From: an uncultured Kordiimonas sp.
Lineage (GTDB): Bacteria; Pseudomonadota; Alphaproteobacteria; Sphingomonadales; Kordiimonadaceae
Direction: 5' to 3'
Assembly: GCA_947492375.1 (NCBI GenBank)
Contig: CANLMI010000002.1
Location: 1,055,529-1,119,528, forward strand
Length of the DNA: 64,000 bases
In this document: positions 8,834 to 18,735 of the stretch, piece after piece
Position numbering within the stretch: the first letter of the stretch is position 1
Layout: every line of letters starts with the position of its first letter
Notes under the pieces: generated by a model
The model's input: only the letters and a program-made list of their open reading frames with translations
Told to the model about the DNA's origin: nothing
Database searches by the model: none
Made by a program: the position numbers and the translations under genes

Positions 8834-10069
8834 ATGTTTTTAAAAATGGGACGGGTAGTAAGTTATATTAGCGCATTGATTGCGCTCATACTTGTCATCG
8901 TACTTGCGCTCTATCTTTTGACGCCGAAACCTGCGAAACCACCTGAAAATATTGTTCTAAAGGCTGTATCGTTTGCTGGTTTGCCGAATTGGTCTGAAAA
9001 TACTGATTTTTCAATAGCTTTTTCAGCTTTTCAAAAAAGTTGTGCCAGCATACTTAACAAGCCCTCGCAGGTCAAAATGCAAGGCGCTGCGGTTGGCGGT
9101 GTTGCTGGTGACTGGAAGCCTGTTTGTATAAAAGCCAATCAGGTTTCCCTTGATAATGAGCAAAACATCCGTGCATTTTATGAGGCCAACTTTACAGCTT
9201 TTTCTGTATCTTTGAACGATAACTCTGAAGGGCTGTTCACTGGCTATTTTGAACCATTGTTAAATGGAAGTTTCGAACGATCAGATCAATTCCAATACCC
9301 TTTATATGGTCCGCCAAAGGATTTGGTTTCCGTTGACCTTGGCCAGTTTCGACCTGCTTTAAAAGGTGAGAGAATAGCGGGCAAAATTAATCAAAACCGA
9401 TTGGTGCCCTATGAAGACCGTGCTGAAATTGATACGGCTGGTCTAAGAAACAAAGCAGATATTCTGTTATGGGTTGATGACCCTGTTGATGTTTTCTTTC
9501 TTCATATTCAAGGTTCCGGGCGTGTTAAATTACCTGGTGGCAATCTTCAAAGTGTTGGATATGCTGCACAAAACGGCCATAGTTACCGGGCGATAGGGCG
9601 TGATTTAATCGATATGGGAGCGATAGCACGCGAAGATATTTCTATGCAATCTATTCGTACCTGGTTAACGGATAATCCTGATGCTGCACCTTCTATGATG
9701 CAGCGAAATCGTTCTTATATTTTTTTCCGGCTTATTGAAGGGGGTGAGGGCCCTTTTGGCTCTGCTGGTGTTGCATTGACCGCTGGCCATTCATTGGCTG
9801 TTGATCTACGCCATTTGCCGATGCATGCACCAATTTGGTTAAGTAGCAGTTATCCTGATCCGGCTGTTCCTGGTCAGGATATAGTGATGAATAGACTGAT
9901 GGTAGCCCAAGATACTGGTGGCGCTATTCGCGGCGAAATACGGGGTGATGTTTTTTGGGGTTTTGGCGAAAAGGCATCTGCTATTGCGGGAAAAATGCAG
10001 AATAGCGGTCAATACTGGTTGTTGCTTCCTAACGAATTGGCAAAGCGTGTTGAAGCAGGTTTTGATTGA
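8834..10069 (+). CDS. mltA: Membrane-bound lytic murein transglycosylase A
   Basis: 411 aa. An N-terminal hydrophobic segment (about residues 8-28) acts as signal/anchor; there is no clear lipobox. The MltA domain follows (FTGYFEPLLNGS, DFRFRP-like region YGPPKDLVSVDLGQFRPALKGERIAGKI, LWVDDPVDVFFLHIQGSGRV), and the 3D domain near the C-terminus contains AQDTGGAIRG, with the catalytic Asp, and VFWGFGEKA. It cleaves peptidoglycan glycan strands to 1,6-anhydromuropeptides in the periplasm. Its TGA overlaps the ATG of the next gene. Confidence 0.95.
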   Translation: MFLKMGRVVSYISALIALILVIVLALYLLTPKPAKPPENIVLKAVSFAGLPNWSENTDFSIAFSAFQKSCASILNKPSQVKMQGAAVGGVAGDWKPVCIKANQVSLDNEQNIRAFYEANFTAFSVSLNDNSEGLFTGYFEPLLNGSFERSDQFQYPLYGPPKDLVSVDLGQFRPALKGERIAGKINQNRLVPYEDRAEIDTAGLRNKADILLWVDDPVDVFFLHIQGSGRVKLPGGNLQSVGYAAQNGHSYRAIGRDLIDMGAIAREDISMQSIRTWLTDNPDAAPSMMQRNRSYIFFRLIEGGEGPFGSAGVALTAGHSLAVDLRHLPMHAPIWLSSSYPDPAVPGQDIVMNRLMVAQDTGGAIRGEIRGDVFWGFGEKASAIAGKMQNSGQYWLLLPNELAKRVEAGFD

Positions 10070-10689
10070 TGGACGGGAAACCAGAAAAACCTAACAAAAA
10101 ACATTTGAGCGAAGAAGACATACGTTTGTGGAATGACGTTAAAAAAACGGTTAAACCTTTAAGGCCCAGTGCTTTATCTGCCGTAAAACCGGAAGTAAAG
10201 CCTAGACGAATGATTGAGCGAAAACAAGAAGCTCGTGCTTTGCCGCATGAATGGTATGGCGGCCAAAGCCCTGTACCAGAAACACGAATTGACAGGAAAA
10301 CCAAACGACGGATAGCAAGTGGAATTAAAGATGTAGATCGATCGATTGATTTGCATGGGTTGACACAAGATCAGGCCTACCGACTTTTAAAAAATGCGAT
10401 TGAAGGGGGCATCAGGCGCGGCGATAAAACATTACTTGTTGTTACTGGAAAAGGCGGTAAGCGGTTTTCACAGTTAGGGGCAGATATTTCGATAGCTTAT
10501 CGAACCAGAGAAGACTTCGATCAGCACGGCGGTATTTTAAAACGCATGGTACCAATATGGTTACAGTCTATGGAGTTCCGGCCATTTGTTGAAAGTTTCG
10601 ATTCCGCAGCACAAGATCATGGAGGTGACGGCGCACTTTATGTATTACTGCGCAAGCGTGCCCCTGGCCAAAAGAAGTTTAATAAATAA
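10069..10689 (+). CDS. Smr domain (MutS2 C-terminal-like) protein
   Basis: 206 aa. A basic, Pro/Lys-rich N-terminal half leads into an Smr domain: SIDLHGLTQDQAYRLLKNAIEGGIRRGDKTLLVVTGKG, which holds the DLHG and TGKG motifs typical of Smr endonuclease-like domains. The end reads GALYVLLRKR. Smr domains bind or nick nucleic acids. Start chosen as ATG 10069, which overlaps the mltA stop as TGATG; a TTG one codon earlier is possible. The order mltA-smr-XRE regulator is common in Alphaproteobacteria. Confidence 0.92.
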   Translation: MDGKPEKPNKKHLSEEDIRLWNDVKKTVKPLRPSALSAVKPEVKPRRMIERKQEARALPHEWYGGQSPVPETRIDRKTKRRIASGIKDVDRSIDLHGLTQDQAYRLLKNAIEGGIRRGDKTLLVVTGKGGKRFSQLGADISIAYRTREDFDQHGGILKRMVPIWLQSMEFRPFVESFDSAAQDHGGDGALYVLLRKRAPGQKKFNK

Positions 10690-10698
10690 GAATATAGT

Positions 10699-11067
10699 AT
10701 GACCCCGTTTGGTGAAAAACTTAGGGCTTTGAGAGCAATTAAAGGTGTTAGTCAGGCAGAAATGGCGGCTGACCTTGGTGTTAGTGCGGCTTATCTCTCG
10801 GCGTTAGAGCACGGTAAGAAAGGCCAGCCATCTTGGCAACTGCTTCAGGGAATAACGCATTATTTTGGTCTGGTATGGGATGAAGCAGAAGACTTGAAAG
10901 ATATTGCGGATATATCGAAACCCAAGGTAACCATTGAAACGTCTGGATTAAACCCCAAAGCGACAAAGGCTGCAAACTTGTTTGCTAACCGTATTGCAAG
11001 GTTGGACGACCGAGTGCTAGACCAAATACTGGCTTTGGTTGGCGAGCGCCCTAGCAGGGGTCCATAA
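10699..11067 (+). CDS. XRE-family helix-turn-helix regulator
   Basis: 122 aa. The N-terminal HTH is clear (FGEKLRALRAIKGVSQAEMAADLGVSAAYLSALEHGKKGQPSWQLL), with SQAEMAADLGVSAAYLSALEHG as the helix 2-turn-helix 3 unit. The C-terminal 50 residues are of unknown role and end in LDDRVLDQILALVGERP. It is the last gene of the Tim44-like/mltA/smr group, 9 bp after smr. No target can be named. Confidence 0.85.
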   Translation: MTPFGEKLRALRAIKGVSQAEMAADLGVSAAYLSALEHGKKGQPSWQLLQGITHYFGLVWDEAEDLKDIADISKPKVTIETSGLNPKATKAANLFANRIARLDDRVLDQILALVGERPSRGP

Positions 11068-11097
11068 TTGAGTAATTCTGATAAGTGGTAATTATTA

Positions 11098-12102
11098 TTA
11101 CTTTTTAATAATACCGTTCGGAGAGAGCCCTAAAGCTTCCAGTTTTTCCAAATCCCATTTGTTTTCTGTTGTATTATAAAAGGGAAATGTTGCGGTATAG
11201 TTCCACGCACACCATGATATTCCAACGTTTTCAAATGCTTTGCGAGTTGCGTTTGTATAAGAAACGATATCTTTATATGGGGCCTTTTCATATGCTCCAA
11301 ATTCACCGAGAAAAACAGGGATACCAGTTGTCTTTTGTATGTTTGCAGCGTATTGAGCGGCGCCTTCCAGGGCTTTTTTATCTGATGCGCTCGCCCAAGT
11401 AACTGTCGGGCTATTTTTTAAATGAGTCCAGCTGGTCTTTTGGTGGGTAAACTTGAATGGGTCATAATAATGGAATGTGTAAACTTGATTGGTATCGTTG
11501 ATCTTGGGGATGGATGGTAAACTTTTAAGGCCAGACCAATTATCACCACCCATAATCAAAATACGCGTAGGGTTGGTCTCGCGTATTTTTGCAAAGCCGG
11601 CCTTTACAGTTTGGCGCATTAAATCGCCTTTGAAGTTATCGGTTGGTTCATTGATAATTTCAAAATAGACAGTATCTGGAAGGCTTTGATACCGCGAGGC
11701 GATCTGAGACCATAGCGCGATAAATTTTGTATGGTTTTCTTTAGGTGCCGCGTTTAATTCATCGAAATGATGGATGTTTAAAATTACGTGTAGGTCATGT
11801 GTAAGGGCCTGCTGGATTACATCTGAGACTCTTTGGAAAAACTTTTCATCGATTATATAGTTTGGGGCATTGCCAGTGTGTGCGCTCCAACGCACTGGAA
11901 TACGAACTGTGTCAAATCCCGCTTTTGCAATCCGTTCAAAGGACTTGGCTTCAATAGTATGCCGCCAGTCACCTTCATTAGGTGCATCGAGTGCGTTGCC
12001 CATATTTATACAGCGTTTTGTATTAAAGGTATCTGCTGTTGTTGGTATAGAAAACCCTAATAAAAGGCTTGTGATCAGGCACTTTTGAAATATTGACTTC
12101 AT
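11098..12102 (-). CDS. Secreted glycoside hydrolase family 5 (cellulase-like) enzyme
   Basis: 334 aa with a signal peptide (FQKCLITSLLLGFSIPTTA). The mature part is a single GH5 TIM barrel: GNALDAPNEGDWRH, FDTVRIPVRWSAH, VILNIHHFDEL, FEIINEPTD, where the Glu of NEP is the acid/base, and VFLGEFGAYEKA, where the Glu is the nucleophile. No carbohydrate-binding module is present. It should cut a beta-glucan or mannan outside the cytoplasm. A GGAGG ribosome site precedes ATG 12102, and a LacI-type operator lies 23 bp upstream, suggesting sugar-induced expression. No other polysaccharide gene is nearby. Confidence 0.93.
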   Translation of the reverse strand: MKSIFQKCLITSLLLGFSIPTTADTFNTKRCINMGNALDAPNEGDWRHTIEAKSFERIAKAGFDTVRIPVRWSAHTGNAPNYIIDEKFFQRVSDVIQQALTHDLHVILNIHHFDELNAAPKENHTKFIALWSQIASRYQSLPDTVYFEIINEPTDNFKGDLMRQTVKAGFAKIRETNPTRILIMGGDNWSGLKSLPSIPKINDTNQVYTFHYYDPFKFTHQKTSWTHLKNSPTVTWASASDKKALEGAAQYAANIQKTTGIPVFLGEFGAYEKAPYKDIVSYTNATRKAFENVGISWCAWNYTATFPFYNTTENKWDLEKLEALGLSPNGIIKK

Positions 12103-12124
12103 TTTTTCCTCCCCAAACGCATAA

Positions 12125-12138
12125 TGACAGCGCTGCCA
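12125..12138 (-). promoter_or_regulatory. LacI-family type operator upstream of the GH5 gene
   Basis: TGACAGCGCTGCCA is a 14-bp palindrome with one mismatch, centred on CG, as in operators of LacI/GalR-family sugar regulators (TGACAGCGCTGTCA-like sites). It lies 23 bp before the GH5 start codon, a position suited to block transcription. The regulator is not in this window. Confidence 0.6.
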
Positions 12139-12365
12139 TTTGATTATAACGAATCTAAAGCAATATGGTCAATACCTCTGTATTTAGGGAGATAGCCAGT
12201 ATGTATCGGGATAATTGAGCTGTAAATTGAGTATTATATATAATAATCATAGGCCTTTGTTTTTGTTTTGTTCTTTTTTCTGGACTCTTCCGTAAAAATT
12301 TTTCATAGTTTTAAATCGTTATAGTTGTGTTTCTTTGAGCATGCCTTGCTATTGAGAGGGTGATA

Positions 12366-13904
12366 ATGATTGCGACAATCAAAACCTTAGCTTTTGAGGG
12401 GATTGAAGCTTGCCCGGTTGAGGTGCAGGTTCAAATCGCAAATGGGTTGCCTGCTTTTACAATCGTTGGCCTGCCGGATAAAGCAGTGTCAGAAGCACGT
12501 GAACGTGTGCGTTCAGCCTTATCTTCGATTGGTCTTGGTTTACCAGCAGAGCGCATTACGGTGAACTTATCACCTGCGGACCAGCCAAAAGTTGGCTCGC
12601 ACTACGATTTACCAATTGCATTGGCAATTTTAACAGCAATGGGCGTATTGGCAGCAGATAGTCATGCTCAATATTATATTATGGGTGAACTGGGCCTTGA
12701 TGGAAGTGTCCGGCGAGTAAATGGGGCTTTACCTGCGGCCGTTTTTGCGAATGCGTCAAACTGCGGGCTGATTTGCCCTTATGAGTGTGGTCCTGAGGCG
12801 GCATGGTCTGGCGCTGTAGATATTATCGCACCTAAAACGCTTTTGGCACTTATAAATCATTTTAAAGGCACTCAGGTTTTATCAAACCCTAAGACTAATA
12901 CTGAAATGCCCATTATATCTTATCCTGACTTGCGTGACATAAAGGGCCAAGTGAGCGCAAAACGTGCATTAGAAATTGCTGCGTCTGGTGGGCACAATAT
13001 GCTTATGAGCGGGCCGCCAGGTTCAGGCAAGTCAATGTTGGCAGCAAGGTTACCGTCGATTTTACCACCTATGACGTCGATGGAGGCATTAGAGACCAGC
13101 ATGGTTGCTTCAGTTTCTGGTCTATTGGAAAATGGTGTTATTTCAAAGTCTAGGCCATTCAGGGCGCCGCACCATAGCGCTAGTCAACCTGCGATTATTG
13201 GTGGTGGTGCGAAAGCCAAGCCGGGTGAGGTCTCGCTCGCAAATGGTGGGGTGTTGTTTCTTGATGAATTACCAGAGTTCTCTAGAGTTACATTGGAAGC
13301 ACTCAGGCAGCCGCTTGAAAGCGGGAAGGCTATTATCGCACGTGCGCAAGCACACATAAGTTATCCGGCACGGTTTCAATTAATAGCTGCTATGAATCCT
13401 TGTAAATGTGGTTATCTTGATGATGAAGGCCTTGCGTGCAATCGTGCACCACGATGTGGGGCAGATTACCAGTCAAAAATTTCTGGGCCCCTCTATGACC
13501 GGATTGATCTGCATGTTGACGTTGCTGCCGTATCACCGAATGATTTAACGGCTATGCATTCTGGTGAAACGTCTGAAATTGTCAGGGCGCGTGTGCAAAA
13601 TGCCCGTGATATCCAACAGGCAAGGTTTAATGAACTCGCGCCAAATACAGGTATATTAGTAAACGCACATGCTGACGGTGAACTATTGGCAAAAATTGCT
13701 CAACCGGATGCGGTGGGTAAAGCACTTTTAGAGCAGGCAGTTGATCGCATGCGGCTTTCTGCACGCGGATATCACCGCGTGCTGCGCGTTGCCCGTACGC
13801 TTGCTGACCTGGAGGGAGTGTCTGGTATTTCCAGTTCGCATATTGCAGAGGCAATATCATATCGCCGTGTCAGTTTGGGGGCAAACTTCAAACAGACTGC
13901 ATAG
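12366..13904 (+). CDS. comM: YifB/ComM family Mg-chelatase-like AAA+ ATPase
   Basis: 512 aa. The N-terminal domain (residues 1-170) has the ChlI/LonC-like fold (AFTIVGLPDKAVSEARERVRSAL, ITVNLSPADQPKVGSHYDLPIAL). The AAA+ core has Walker A GPPGSGKSM, the FRAPHHSASQPAIIGGG segment, Walker B GVLFLDELPEF, and NPCKCGY with Cys residues. The C-terminal domain ends RMRLSARGYHRVLRVARTLADLEG. ComM is a branch-migration helicase that helps integrate DNA during natural transformation. Start ATG 12366 gives the usual MIATIKTLAF; a GTG two codons earlier is possible. Confidence 0.93.
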   Translation: MIATIKTLAFEGIEACPVEVQVQIANGLPAFTIVGLPDKAVSEARERVRSALSSIGLGLPAERITVNLSPADQPKVGSHYDLPIALAILTAMGVLAADSHAQYYIMGELGLDGSVRRVNGALPAAVFANASNCGLICPYECGPEAAWSGAVDIIAPKTLLALINHFKGTQVLSNPKTNTEMPIISYPDLRDIKGQVSAKRALEIAASGGHNMLMSGPPGSGKSMLAARLPSILPPMTSMEALETSMVASVSGLLENGVISKSRPFRAPHHSASQPAIIGGGAKAKPGEVSLANGGVLFLDELPEFSRVTLEALRQPLESGKAIIARAQAHISYPARFQLIAAMNPCKCGYLDDEGLACNRAPRCGADYQSKISGPLYDRIDLHVDVAAVSPNDLTAMHSGETSEIVRARVQNARDIQQARFNELAPNTGILVNAHADGELLAKIAQPDAVGKALLEQAVDRMRLSARGYHRVLRVARTLADLEGVSGISSSHIAEAISYRRVSLGANFKQTA

Positions 13905-13910
13905 TGATAT

Positions 13911-14711
13911 TTATTTTTGTTTGGTTTTAATTAAGGGCCAAAAAAGTTGCTCAGGCCAATTTGATGTAGATAAATTTTCAACACCAAATTTTTCTGGATA
14001 TTTCCGTGTAATTTTTGCGGTTCCAAATAAAACATCCCAAAAGAACAGCATGTTGCCAAAATTGCCTTTATAATTGGTGATATTATCGTCTGCATGTTTA
14101 CCGTGATGCGCTGAATGAGTTGCTGGTGTCGAAATAGTACGTTCAACAACCCACATTATTGGCTGAAGCCAACTGATCTTATAAAGTGCCGTATCCCAGC
14201 GCCAGCTGGAATGTGCTCCGATAATTATGGTCATTTTCAGTGTTAGGTATCCGGCGTAAACCCATCCAAGACCCATATAAATCAATATGCCGGAAAACCA
14301 GATTGATGGCATAAGGAAATAATAGAAAACATTGTTACGATAAACGGTTCGTACGCTTAAATATTCGCCGTTATGGTGGGCGCGGTGGAGGTTATATAAA
14401 AATGGAAAGGTATGTGATGCGCGGTGCCACCAATATTGCATCATATCATCTAGAATAATTAAAAGGCTGATTTGTATTAAGATTGGTGCGTTTAGCAGTA
14501 TATCCTGAGTTTCTGGGAATACGGTGGTCATGCCACTATGTGCTAAAAAGAAAATAAATGGCTGCGTTAAACCAAGCAAAACCAGTGTCCCGATAATTTC
14601 AACAAAACCATCGTCGCGTACTTCGCCAGCTTTATTAAAAAAGCGATCGGTTATTATTTCCAACACTGTGAATGCAACGAATACTAGCATTATTAATACT
14701 TGTGCAGACAT
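13911..14711 (-). CDS. Membrane fatty-acid hydroxylase / sterol desaturase family protein
   Basis: 266 aa with at least four hydrophobic segments. The di-iron histidine boxes are present in order: HRASH (about residue 96), HRAHH (about 108), and HSAHHGKHADDN (about 200). The family inserts oxygen or double bonds into sterols, carotenoids or fatty acids; the substrate here is unknown. It is divergent from a Crp/Fnr regulator, with a perfect palindrome in the 101-bp gap, so the regulator probably controls it. It converges on comM with only 6 bp between. Confidence 0.88.
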   Translation of the reverse strand: MSAQVLIMLVFVAFTVLEIITDRFFNKAGEVRDDGFVEIIGTLVLLGLTQPFIFFLAHSGMTTVFPETQDILLNAPILIQISLLIILDDMMQYWWHRASHTFPFLYNLHRAHHNGEYLSVRTVYRNNVFYYFLMPSIWFSGILIYMGLGWVYAGYLTLKMTIIIGAHSSWRWDTALYKISWLQPIMWVVERTISTPATHSAHHGKHADDNITNYKGNFGNMLFFWDVLFGTAKITRKYPEKFGVENLSTSNWPEQLFWPLIKTKQK

Positions 14712-14765
14712 ACTGACACCACCTGTTTATCTTTTCACCCAAGCCATTATATGCGCTCAGTCTTG

Positions 14766-14795
14766 AATTAATTGTATGTTATTATACAATTAATT
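14766..14795. promoter_or_regulatory. Perfect palindrome, probable Crp/Fnr-type operator
   Basis: AATTAATTGTAT (14766-14777) and ATACAATTAATT (14784-14795) are exact reverse complements separated by GTTATT. The inner part reads TGTAT-N6-ATACA, the same 5-6-5 spacing as a CRP box (TGTGA-N6-TCACA). It sits 17 bp before the start codon of the Crp/Fnr gene and 54 bp from the start of the divergent hydroxylase gene, so it suggests autoregulation and joint control. Confidence 0.65.
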
Positions 14796-14812
14796 TTATA
14801 TTGGAGTGTTGG

Positions 14813-15463
14813 ATGTTACCTGCGAATATCATTGATATATGTGAAACCTATGCTGTGCGCAGGCTATACCGTGACGGTGAACAAATACAGGCACGTGGTG
14901 ATCGCAAGCCCGGATTGTCAATTATTCGCTCGGGCTCGGTGAAGGTTGGAAATTATGGCCGTGACGGACAATATTTTTTAACCCGCATACTGACACTAGG
15001 GGAAACGTTTGGTGAATTTACATTGTTTGCTGATTTACCACGCACGCACAACGCGGAGGCATGCAGAGATACCGAAATTGACCAAATCTCAAAATCATCT
15101 TTTCATCAACTATCAACAAAACATCCAGAAATTAAAGATTATCTTTTGATTGCACTTGCAGAAAACCTGCATACAGCCTTGGAAACTCTTGATGATGTTC
15201 GGCGACAGCCAATTATTGTTCGTGTTGCAAAATTATTGTTGAGTTATGTCGGCAATAGAAGCGGCAATTTCAACATATCTCTTACCCAAACGGTTATTGC
15301 TGAAAGTCTGGGTGTTACAAGGTTATCGGTTCATAACTCTCTCAAATCATTAGAAGCCACAGGCATGCTTGTCCGTAAATATGGCATGGTCGATATCAAG
15401 AATGTTTCTGCCTTAAAAGCCTGGATTGCAGATCATGAGGAGCTTGCTATTTTAGCGCGTTAG
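14813..15463 (+). CDS. Crp/Fnr family transcriptional regulator
   Basis: 216 aa. The N-terminal cyclic-nucleotide-binding-like beta-roll is seen in YRDGEQIQARGDRKPGLSIIRSGSVKVG and LTLGETFGEFTLFADLPRTHNAEA; a long dimer helix follows, then a winged HTH (LTQTVIAESLGVTRLSVHNSLKSLEATGMLVRKYG). No Fnr-type N-terminal Cys cluster is present, so an oxygen-sensing Fe-S role is unlikely. ATG 14813 was chosen because GGAG lies 6 nt upstream. It precedes the TauE/SafE gene by 17 bp and is divergent from the hydroxylase. Confidence 0.88.
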   Translation: MLPANIIDICETYAVRRLYRDGEQIQARGDRKPGLSIIRSGSVKVGNYGRDGQYFLTRILTLGETFGEFTLFADLPRTHNAEACRDTEIDQISKSSFHQLSTKHPEIKDYLLIALAENLHTALETLDDVRRQPIIVRVAKLLLSYVGNRSGNFNISLTQTVIAESLGVTRLSVHNSLKSLEATGMLVRKYGMVDIKNVSALKAWIADHEELAILAR

Positions 15464-15480
15464 GAAAAAAGGATGATAAT

Positions 15481-16236
15481 TTGTCATTAATTCCTGAAAG
15501 CTTGTCGCTAGTAGAAATCATATTACTATTGATAAGCAGTTTTGCTGGTTCCTTGATGTCGGCTGCTATTGGCTTGGGCGGCGGTGTGATGTTGATTGCA
15601 GTAATTGCACAGTTCCTTCCTGCAGTGGCGGTTATCCCTGTTCACGGTGTTGTTCAGCTTGGGTCAAATTCCGGACGCGTAATGCTGATGCGCAAGTTTA
15701 TTGATTTTAAAGCATGCGTTTATTTTATCCTGGGAAGCGCAATTGGCGCCCTTATTGGCGGACAAGTAATATTTGGCTTAAACGCAGAGTATTTGAAGAT
15801 TATCATTGCTTTATTTATTTTATTTTCGGTTTGGAGCCCTAAAATATCAGTGAAATTAGTGACATTGCCTGTTGTTGCTGCTGGCGGCTTGATTTCAACA
15901 ATATTGACAATGTTTGTTGGTGCGACCGGGCCATTTGTTGCCGCGCTTTTAAAACCGCGTGATTATTCGAAAGAGCGTCATGTTACTACGATGGCGGCTT
16001 GTATGGTTGTCCAGCACCTTTTAAAAGTGCTAGTTTTTATATCGCTTGGGTTTGTATTTGCAGATTATCTCATATTGATGATTGCAATGATGGCCTTTGG
16101 TTTTGTGGGTACATATCTTGGCAAAACCATATTGTTTAGCGTTAATAATCAGCAGTTTAAAATTGCCCTGAATGTCTTGCTTGTTATTTTGTCAGTGCGC
16201 CTATTATGGATAAGTATTGATCGCCTTATCATGTGA
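15481..16236 (+). CDS. TauE/SafE family sulfite/organoanion exporter-like permease
   Basis: 251 aa, almost wholly hydrophobic with about eight membrane segments. It has the duplicated TauE/SafE pattern: SSFAGSLMSAAIGLGGGVMLIAVI near the start and GGLISTILTMFVGATGPFVAALL in the second half. Members move sulfite, sulfoacetate or other small anions across the inner membrane. The start is a TTG at 15481, preceded by AAAGGA at 7-nt spacing; the nearby ATG 15473 is out of frame and stops after five codons. It is probably co-transcribed with the Crp/Fnr regulator; its substrate is unknown. Confidence 0.85.
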   Translation: MSLIPESLSLVEIILLLISSFAGSLMSAAIGLGGGVMLIAVIAQFLPAVAVIPVHGVVQLGSNSGRVMLMRKFIDFKACVYFILGSAIGALIGGQVIFGLNAEYLKIIIALFILFSVWSPKISVKLVTLPVVAAGGLISTILTMFVGATGPFVAALLKPRDYSKERHVTTMAACMVVQHLLKVLVFISLGFVFADYLILMIAMMAFGFVGTYLGKTILFSVNNQQFKIALNVLLVILSVRLLWISIDRLIM

Positions 16237-16243
16237 GCGGTAT

Positions 16244-16566
16244 TTATATTGAGCGGGAGGCTTTTTCTTCTAACCCAGAAATACCTTCACGTCGGGCAAG
16301 TTCGGTGCATACGTCATCCAGGCTCATGTCTTTCGATTTCAATAGAACCATCAAATGAAACAGAAGGTCTGCAGCTTCTTTTATTAGCTCATCATCATCG
16401 CCCTTAGCAGCTGCCATCGCGGTTTCAACTGCTTCTTCACCAACTTTTTGGGCAATTTTATCACTACCTTTTTTATAAAGTCGCGCTACATAACTTTCGT
16501 CAGCATTTCCTGATTTACGTTCTGTTAAAAGGGCTTCTAAAGCTTCTAGGGTACGTAAACTAGTCA

Positions 16567-16567
<1 letters not shown>
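16244..16567 (-). CDS. hisE: Phosphoribosyl-ATP pyrophosphohydrolase
   Basis: 107 aa. HisE removes pyrophosphate from phosphoribosyl-ATP, the second step of histidine synthesis. The all-alpha MazG-like core is visible: SYVARLYKKGSDKIAQKVGEEAVETAMAA, DDELIKEAADLLFHLMVLL, with the EEAVE and EAADLLFH metal-site motifs. It is a stand-alone HisE, not fused to HisI. The ATG overlaps the hisF stop by one base; it ends the hisB-H-A-F-E operon. Confidence 0.95.
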
Positions 16568-17330
<763 letters not shown>

Positions 17331-17331
<1 letters not shown>

Positions 17332-18059
17332 TATTGACTGCCTTTCGAAATGCGTAGTGCCTCATTAAGGTCCATGCCGCCGTCATAGATGGCGCGGCCT
17401 GTAATAACACCTTCGAGGTTACCCATATTATAGACTTTCTGGATGTCACTAATGTCTTTGACACCACCAGAGGCAATCACTGGAATGGAAACAGCCTCTG
17501 CGAGCTTTGATGATGCTTCTGCGTTAACACCGGATAAGGTTCCATCGCGGTCAATATCCGTATGGATAATTGCTGCAACACCAACATCTTCGAACTTTTT
17601 TGCAAGTTCTTCAACCTCAATATCGCTTGCCTCAGCCCATCCTTCAACGGCAACCATGCCCTTGAGTGCATCAATCCCTACGGCGATTTTGCCGGGAAAC
17701 AATTTGCATGCTTCAATTACGAGAGCTGGGTTTTTAACCGCAAGTGTACCGAGGATAAGCCGTGAAATACCAGCGTCTAACCATTGCTCCATTGTTTGAA
17801 TGTTGCGAATGCCACCGCCTAATTGAACAGGTACATTTACGGTATTAAGGATCGATTTTACAGCACCGGCGTTAACCGGTTCACCAGCGAAGGCACCGTT
17901 TAGATCAACAAGGTGAAGCCACGGGCACCCTGCCTTCACAAACTCTTGTGCCTGTGCCGCAGGATTATCATTGAAAACGGTTGCTTCGTTCATATCACCT
18001 TTGAAAAGGCGCACACAGTTATCGTCCTTAAGGTCAATTGCAGGATAAAGCGTAATCAT
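17331..18059 (-). CDS. hisA: ProFAR isomerase (1-(5-phosphoribosyl)-5-[(5-phosphoribosylamino)methylideneamino]imidazole-4-carboxamide isomerase)
   Basis: 242 aa barrel paralogous to HisF. It begins [21 protein letters not shown], with the general-base Asp in PAIDLK, and carries [33 protein letters not shown] with the second Asp, and [12 protein letters not shown] 18059 overlaps the hisH stop as ATGA, which decides the start over an ATG three codons upstream. It opens the ProFAR ring in histidine synthesis. Confidence 0.97.
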
Positions 18060-18712
18060 GGTTTCCACTCCAAAAAGGCTCTCAGGAATTTAAGGCCAAC
18101 TGCTTGGCTTTTTTCAGGGTGGAACTGTGTTCCGATCATATTGTCCCGGCCAACTATTGCTGTCACGGTTTCACCGTACTCGCTTGTTGCGTACCTCATT
18201 GATAGGTCATTCATTTTCATATGATAGCTGTGCACGAAATAGGCATGGTCGCCCGTTTCCAGAACTTTCGTTACCGGGTGATTTTTACCGGTATCGCTTA
18301 CAGTAATTTCATTCCAACCCATGTGAGGTATCTTCAGGTTGGATTTTTTGGGTTCAAGCGCTGTTACATTACCGTTAACCCAGCCAAAGCCAGAGTGAAT
18401 GCCAAATTCATGGCCCTCTTTTGCCATCAATTGCATACCAACGCAGATACCTAAAAAGGGTTTAGCTTTCTTGATTACCTGTTCAGTAATTGTCTCAACC
18501 ATACCGTCAAGTGCGTGTAAGCCAGCCCTGCAATCGGCAAAGGCGCCGACACCCGGTAAGATAACCCGGTCAGCAGACGCTACGATTTCAGGCTTATCGG
18601 TTACCGTGACTTTGGCATCGATATTGTTATCACTTGCGGCACGCGCCAATGCTTTCTCTGCCGAACGCAAATTGCCGGAGCCATAATCAACAATGGCAAC
18701 GGTTTCTGACAT
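18056..18712 (-). CDS. hisH: Imidazole glycerol phosphate synthase glutaminase subunit
   Basis: 218 aa class I glutamine amidotransferase. The catalytic triad is visible: Cys in [10 protein letters not shown], and His-x-Glu in [10 protein letters not shown]. The N-terminus reads [18 protein letters not shown] and [12 protein letters not shown]. It supplies ammonia to HisF through a channel. It overlaps hisA by 4 bp and lies 23 bp after hisB. Confidence 0.97.
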   Translation of the reverse strand: MSETVAIVDYGSGNLRSAEKALARAASDNNIDAKVTVTDKPEIVASADRVILPGVGAFADCRAGLHALDGMVETITEQVIKKAKPFLGICVGMQLMAKEGHEFGIHSGFGWVNGNVTALEPKKSNLKIPHMGWNEITVSDTGKNHPVTKVLETGDHAYFVHSYHMKMNDLSMRYATSEYGETVTAIVGRDNMIGTQFHPEKSQAVGLKFLRAFLEWKP

Positions 18713-18735
18713 AAGGTTTACTCCAGAAAATTAAA

